Shown here: positions 59,930 through 64,000 of the stretch, piece by piece | Layout: each line of letters starts with the position of its first letter | How positions within the stretch are numbered: the first letter of the stretch is position 1 | From: Cyrtodaria siliqua | Taxonomy: Eukaryota; Mollusca; Bivalvia; Adapedonta; Hiatellidae | Assembly: GCA_037043455.1 (NCBI GenBank) | Contig: JAWPHD010011527.1 | Location: forward strand, 1-64,000 | Length of the DNA: 64,000 nucleotides | Direction of reading: 5' to 3' | Program-made: the position numbers and the translations under genes | Notes under the pieces: generated by a model | What the model was told of the DNA's origin: nothing | Database searches by the model: none | Seen by the model: only the letters and a program-made list of their open reading frames with translations

Positions 59930-62455
59930 CTAATCATAGATACCATTGATATATTAATATAAGAATACAGACTAGTAAACTTAGTAAAGTAACTGGTTAC
60001 AAATAACTATCACCCTGTGTGGTTGATGGGGTATTATATAACCACTGCAAATTGTGGTTAAGCCATAGGCGATCATTCCAAAACCCAAACCCCCACGTCA
60101 TGTTCATATTGGCATATTTTATCATGCTCATTCAAGGTCTTTATCATGACACCACGTTATACTGTTCTAGGCCAATTTTCCATATTTTATTTTGATGTAT
60201 ACACTTTTAGAGAATGAGCCTTGCATGTTCATTCCTGTTGTAACCTTTCATGTTTTGGGGCACCGCAAAAGTCAGTTCAAATTCTACAAAAAACAATTAA
60301 TTAGAATAATATTAAATATAATTTGCAGCATTTCCACACGAATGGATATGTTCGATCACCGTAAAGTCATTTATGCAAAGAGTTACTTTATGCAAAGGGC
60401 AAGGTAACTGTTGACTTCATATTATCTTGATGGGGTTAAACCTTCATCAAAATGTGCCGGTCATTGGAAGGAAGCACTGGATTGTTATTCAGGTCGGTTG
60501 GTCAAAGTTCAAGGTTGCTGTTAATATAAATACAAAAGTGTTTTTTTCTCAGAAAGTTTACTTTTCCTTGAGGGCTGTCTTATGAAATATGGCAGGACTG
60601 AGGAGTATGCATTGTGCAGTTTTAAGATAGGTGGTTACACATATACATTACGTGTTCCCGCCTTAATTTCATTAGGCGATGGGACAGCTTATACACTGAA
60701 CAAAAATGCTAAGTATTTTCTTATTTTAAATATATTTTAGAATAGTATTTTGTTTTGACCCATAGTTTGTTAAACATTATTTTTTTGTTTAAATTGTTAC
60801 ATCTTTTGAGAGTTACCCTCCCTTTATATGAAAACATAAAATGTACTGATAAAACACATCACATGAGTCAAAGATCGCTTAAAGATATAACATTCTTAAA
60901 ATTAGTATGAAATAAAAGAAAAAAACATAAAAATTTGACCCCATTTATCGCAGATTTTCCATCTATAAAAAAATGAAATATGGTTAATCTTAAATTACCT
61001 CCCTTTACATTGAATATTGTTTGAAATTCAAGTAACTGTAATTCAGCGTTAACATTAAATATTTCAAAAATTTCTTTTGGAAACGCATTTGTAGTGGTAA
61101 TGCTAGTAAAACATGATGTCAAAATAATTTTAACTGGCATATTTTAGAATTAGAAACATCGAAAGCTTCACTATTTTATATTTTATTGCAATATAAGGGA
61201 GTTGAATGTTCTTAAAATAAACATTATATTATATTAATGTACATGGGAAAAATGTTTGAAATAAACAAAGCCGATACATCTTGATATTTTTGGTGAAAAT
61301 CTACAATAAAATAACAGAACAAAATATCTTTCAAAAATGTAAATAAAGATGTATTAAGGTACAGACCAAATGTTCCGAAGTAACTTGAAAACTTCAAATA
61401 ACATAACATTTGAATATTTATTAAAAAAAGATTTTTTTTGAAATGAAATGGAGCTGAAGGTCTTAACCCTTTTCTTATTATGTAGATTAAGAGAAACCGT
61501 TACATTTTGACTCAATATACCTGTTTTAAATTATATCTGTACTCTTGTTTCAATTTCGCAGGGAAAGGTATGATCGATAGACAGGTATCTAGAAGATATT
61601 TTACTCAAATAAGTCAATAATATCTTACTAATTAGAATCATCGAAGAATGGTATTTTGGTTTGATTGATTAACATTTAATCTTATTATTTACCTTGTCAT
61701 ATGAGTTATGTATTTTAGATATAAGAACACATATTCACACTGTCCACTATGATAGAGAAAAGAACAAAAGTTTAACGCTTATGTATTTTATTGTCTTCTT
61801 AGACTTATTGCAATATTGTTATGAGCACATTTGTAAGGTTTATGGAGGATGTCCCCGAACCTCCATAGACCTATGCCGAGGCTAATAACGTTTCTTCTTC
61901 TATGTTCGTGTATATGGGGGGAAAATGGGCGAACACAAAAAAAAAAAAAAAAATAGCTTAAAAAAAAAGATTGCATGAATATCATGTATTTTTAATCCAT
62001 AAATTGAAGACATTTTTAAACGATTTTGATAATCAAACACACAATTGCATGCGTAAATGCCATTGTAGTATTTCTTTTATTAAACTACGTTTTCATCTGC
62101 CGAATGTTGACGTATGTTCACATTCTGAATATGATAGACATGCTACAACTAACTCCCCTGCATTCACCCCATGTTAAAATACAGGGAAGTCTATGCTTTC
62201 TGCAAGTACAGTGTAAAGTAAGTTTCGCAAGATACTTTGATAACATTCCGAAATTATAAAGGAACAGATGGGTCATCTGTTATAACAGGCCTTATAACAA
62301 AGTCCAAGGTGTTTCATCCCTATTCTAAAGGTATGTAAGGCTTTCCGAGGTCCTTTGTTGCACTTGATGGTATGCACGCAAATGTAGCACTGCTGCTGCT
62401 GCATATGTATGGGGAATACTCTCATCAAGAGATGACCATTTGAATCCGCAACGCT
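59930..62455. other. Gene-poor stretch
   Basis: Scattered repeat phrases (GGTCAAAGTTCAAGGTTGC near 60500), an A run near 61938-61955 and a short palindrome near 61841-61868 (TATGGAGGATGTCCCCGAAC). The open frames are short and domain-free. Confidence 0.55.
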
Positions 62456-62459
62456 ATAG

Positions 62460-62567
62460 GATGGACATACAACAGGCCGTTGTAATGAGACACTGGATTA
62501 TTATTAACTGATATCCAGTTGATAATTATTCCAGCGTCTCATTACAATGGCTTGTTGTATGCCCATC
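62460..62567. repeat. Long hairpin, arms about 50 bp
   Basis: The left arm (GATGGACATACAACAGGCCG TTGTAATGAGACACTGGATTATTAT) pairs with the right arm (ATAATTATTCCAGCGTCTCA TTACAATGGCTTGTTGTATGCCCATC) at most positions, with a loop of a few bases. Confidence 0.85.
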
Positions 62568-62894
62568 TCTTACTGCGTTTTGGTTTGGATTGGAAAATGT
62601 CACCATCATTTTTTACTATAGACTGTATGTCCATTTAGACAACCTGTTGTTTAAATTAATTTTTAACAACCGTCTTTCAAAACATGTATTTTAGGATGCT
62701 CTGTCCTATTGACTTAGCGGTATCTAGATTATACTTTTCTTTCAGCAGTCATATACTCAAACTACTTTGTAAATCAGTTGTTTTCATTTAAGAACGATTT
62801 TCCTACTCCCAAGAACTGAAGCAAAGACTGCTGTGCTAGTCTTTCAAACCTCCTTGTAACATCGCCTTTGTATCTACCCTGTGTTAACTTGCAT

Positions 62895-62985
62895 CACGTG
62901 TAACACGCGCTAGCTGCTGTATATATAAGGACTATTGATCTGCCATCTTTATATAAACAAACTCCAAAATGGATGGGGTATGATC
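62895..62985 (+). promoter_or_regulatory. Possible core promoter with short first exon
   Basis: A CACGTG E-box and a TATATATAAGG box lie about 45 bases upstream of CAAAATGGATGGGGTATGAT. ATG-GAT-GGG followed by GTATGA could be a start codon next to a splice donor. No second exon is visible before the window end. Confidence 0.25.
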
Positions 62986-63194
62986 AAGTGCAATTTTCAA
63001 CCAAATGCATACTTTAGGCATGAGCAATGTCAACCATAAAGTACATGACAGTAATTCAATATTATTTACGTGAAGATAATATCAGAAAGAATACGTATAT
63101 GGCTGAAATTGTGCCCTTTATATCCGAAAAGTATGACGCAATTGTATTCAAATGTTTGTGTGTGTGTTTTTTAATGTAAAATAAATTGTTCCAT

Positions 63195-63548
63195 TTATCC
63201 AGTGAGAGCAGACGAAACATCATTTCTAAATAAAATAAGCCACGTTATCACATCATTCAAAAAAAATTCAAAGTGCACTATTGTAAAAAGGCAAAGATAT
63301 TCTTTCAATCGCATGTGGTTTCGAAATAATCTCAATGCTATAGTATGCTGACATTGACGGACTTTCTCTGTAAACATTTTATAACCGGCAACTATATTTG
63401 TGGATGTGTTAAACAGAACTGACTGACTATTTCGCAGAGAAACATTGCCAAACAAAACCAATTGATCATTAGCGTGTCTATATTCGAACAAAAATGGTCC
63501 AAACCAAATAACAAATCTAATAAACTTTTCATCCGAACGTTTCATCAT
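63195..63548 (-). other. Unassigned open frame, 117 codons
   Basis: An open frame with a protein-like composition (KFIRFVIWFGPFLFEYRHA, then LVLFGNVS and SVLFNTSTN). I recognise no domain, and no clear splice acceptor or donor bounds it. It could be a piece of a mobile-element protein or chance. Confidence refers to it being coding. Confidence 0.25.
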
Positions 63549-63589
63549 ACCACAAGTTTCAGTTTACAATGTAAGTGCACGCTTTTCAT

Positions 63590-64000
63590 GTGTATCAGTT
63601 TTATATTTATCCTAAAGAACTTCAGCTTAACAAAGCTAATATATCTGATAATAACGCTTCTTTTCTTGATTTAGATCTCTCGATTGAAAATGGTAAAATA
63701 ATTAGCAAAATCTATGACAAGAGAGATGATTTTAATTTTGACATTGTTAATTTTCCCCACTTGGATGGGGATGTTCCCCGAGCAAATTCTTATGGGGTGT
63801 ATGTGTCTCAACTTATTCGTTTTTCTAGAGCTTGTACTCGAGTTGAGGACTTTGATATGCGTAATCTTTGTATAACTTAACAGTTGCTCAATCAGGGTTA
63901 CCGTTACCATAAACTTCGTAAAACCTTTGCAAAATTTTATTATCGTAGCCCTGACATTCTTTCCAAATATAAAAGTAATTTAAGGACTCTTCTGCGACAA
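63590..64000 (+). pseudogene. Broken C-terminal part of a reverse-transcriptase-type retroelement ORF
   Basis: From about 63605 the plus strand encodes YPKELQLNKANISDN, ASFLDLDLSIENGKIISKIY, DKRDDFNFDIVNFPHLDGDV and SYGVYVSQLIRFSRACTRVE. An in-frame stop at about 63878-63880 interrupts it, then the same frame resumes LLNQGYRYHKLRKTFAKFYY to the window edge. FLDL.I..NG....IY.K lies at the C-terminal side of the RT in many non-LTR or Penelope-like elements. This assignment is from memory of pattern only. The 5' part is missing here. Confidence 0.6.

Overview
This window is eukaryotic, AT-rich DNA from a mollusc, most likely a bivalve. The evidence is short coding exons with GT/AG splice sites spread over long introns, tRNA-derived SINE heads, foldback MITEs, many tandem minisatellites, and half of a thioester-protein (A2M/TEP/CD109 family) gene. 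Genus was not determined. There are no bacterial-type genes, rRNA operons or CRISPR arrays.

Layout. (1) Positions 1-19358 are one satellite array with a 40-bp monomer. It has higher-order copies of about 2.0 kb in its middle and a diverged edge from about 17.5 kb. A 60-bp tandem repeat follows (19431-19728). (2) Positions 19790-43295, minus strand, hold the 5' half of a thioester-protein gene. I placed 16 consecutive coding exons whose phases all agree (661 codons), a tentative 17th, and a proline/glycine-rich bait-region exon ending in the family motif FPET. The encoded part runs from signal peptide through MG1-MG6. The thioester domain and everything C-terminal of it would have to lie beyond position 1, across the satellite, or be lost. 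A probable non-coding first exon and promoter sit near 46.5 kb. Introns carry 42-bp and 33-bp minisatellites, a SINE, microsatellites and MITEs. (3) Positions 43.6-51.2 kb are accessory DNA: three foldback or inverted-repeat elements, SINEs, and a 22-bp minisatellite interrupted by a 576-bp element with hAT-like ends. (4) Positions 51.2-56 kb hold a decayed Ty3/gypsy pol relic and copies of a dispersed element. (5) Positions 56.6-57.7 kb, minus strand, hold two well-formed exons of an unrecognised gene. (6) Positions 58-64 kb hold mollusc-type dispersed and tandem repeats, a long hairpin, a possible plus-strand promoter and, at the right edge, a broken reverse-transcriptase-type ORF.

The main biological story is an innate-immunity gene whose variable bait region directly abuts, and is probably separated from its thioester half by, a very large satellite array. 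Gene models are manual splice-site calls, without transcript evidence.
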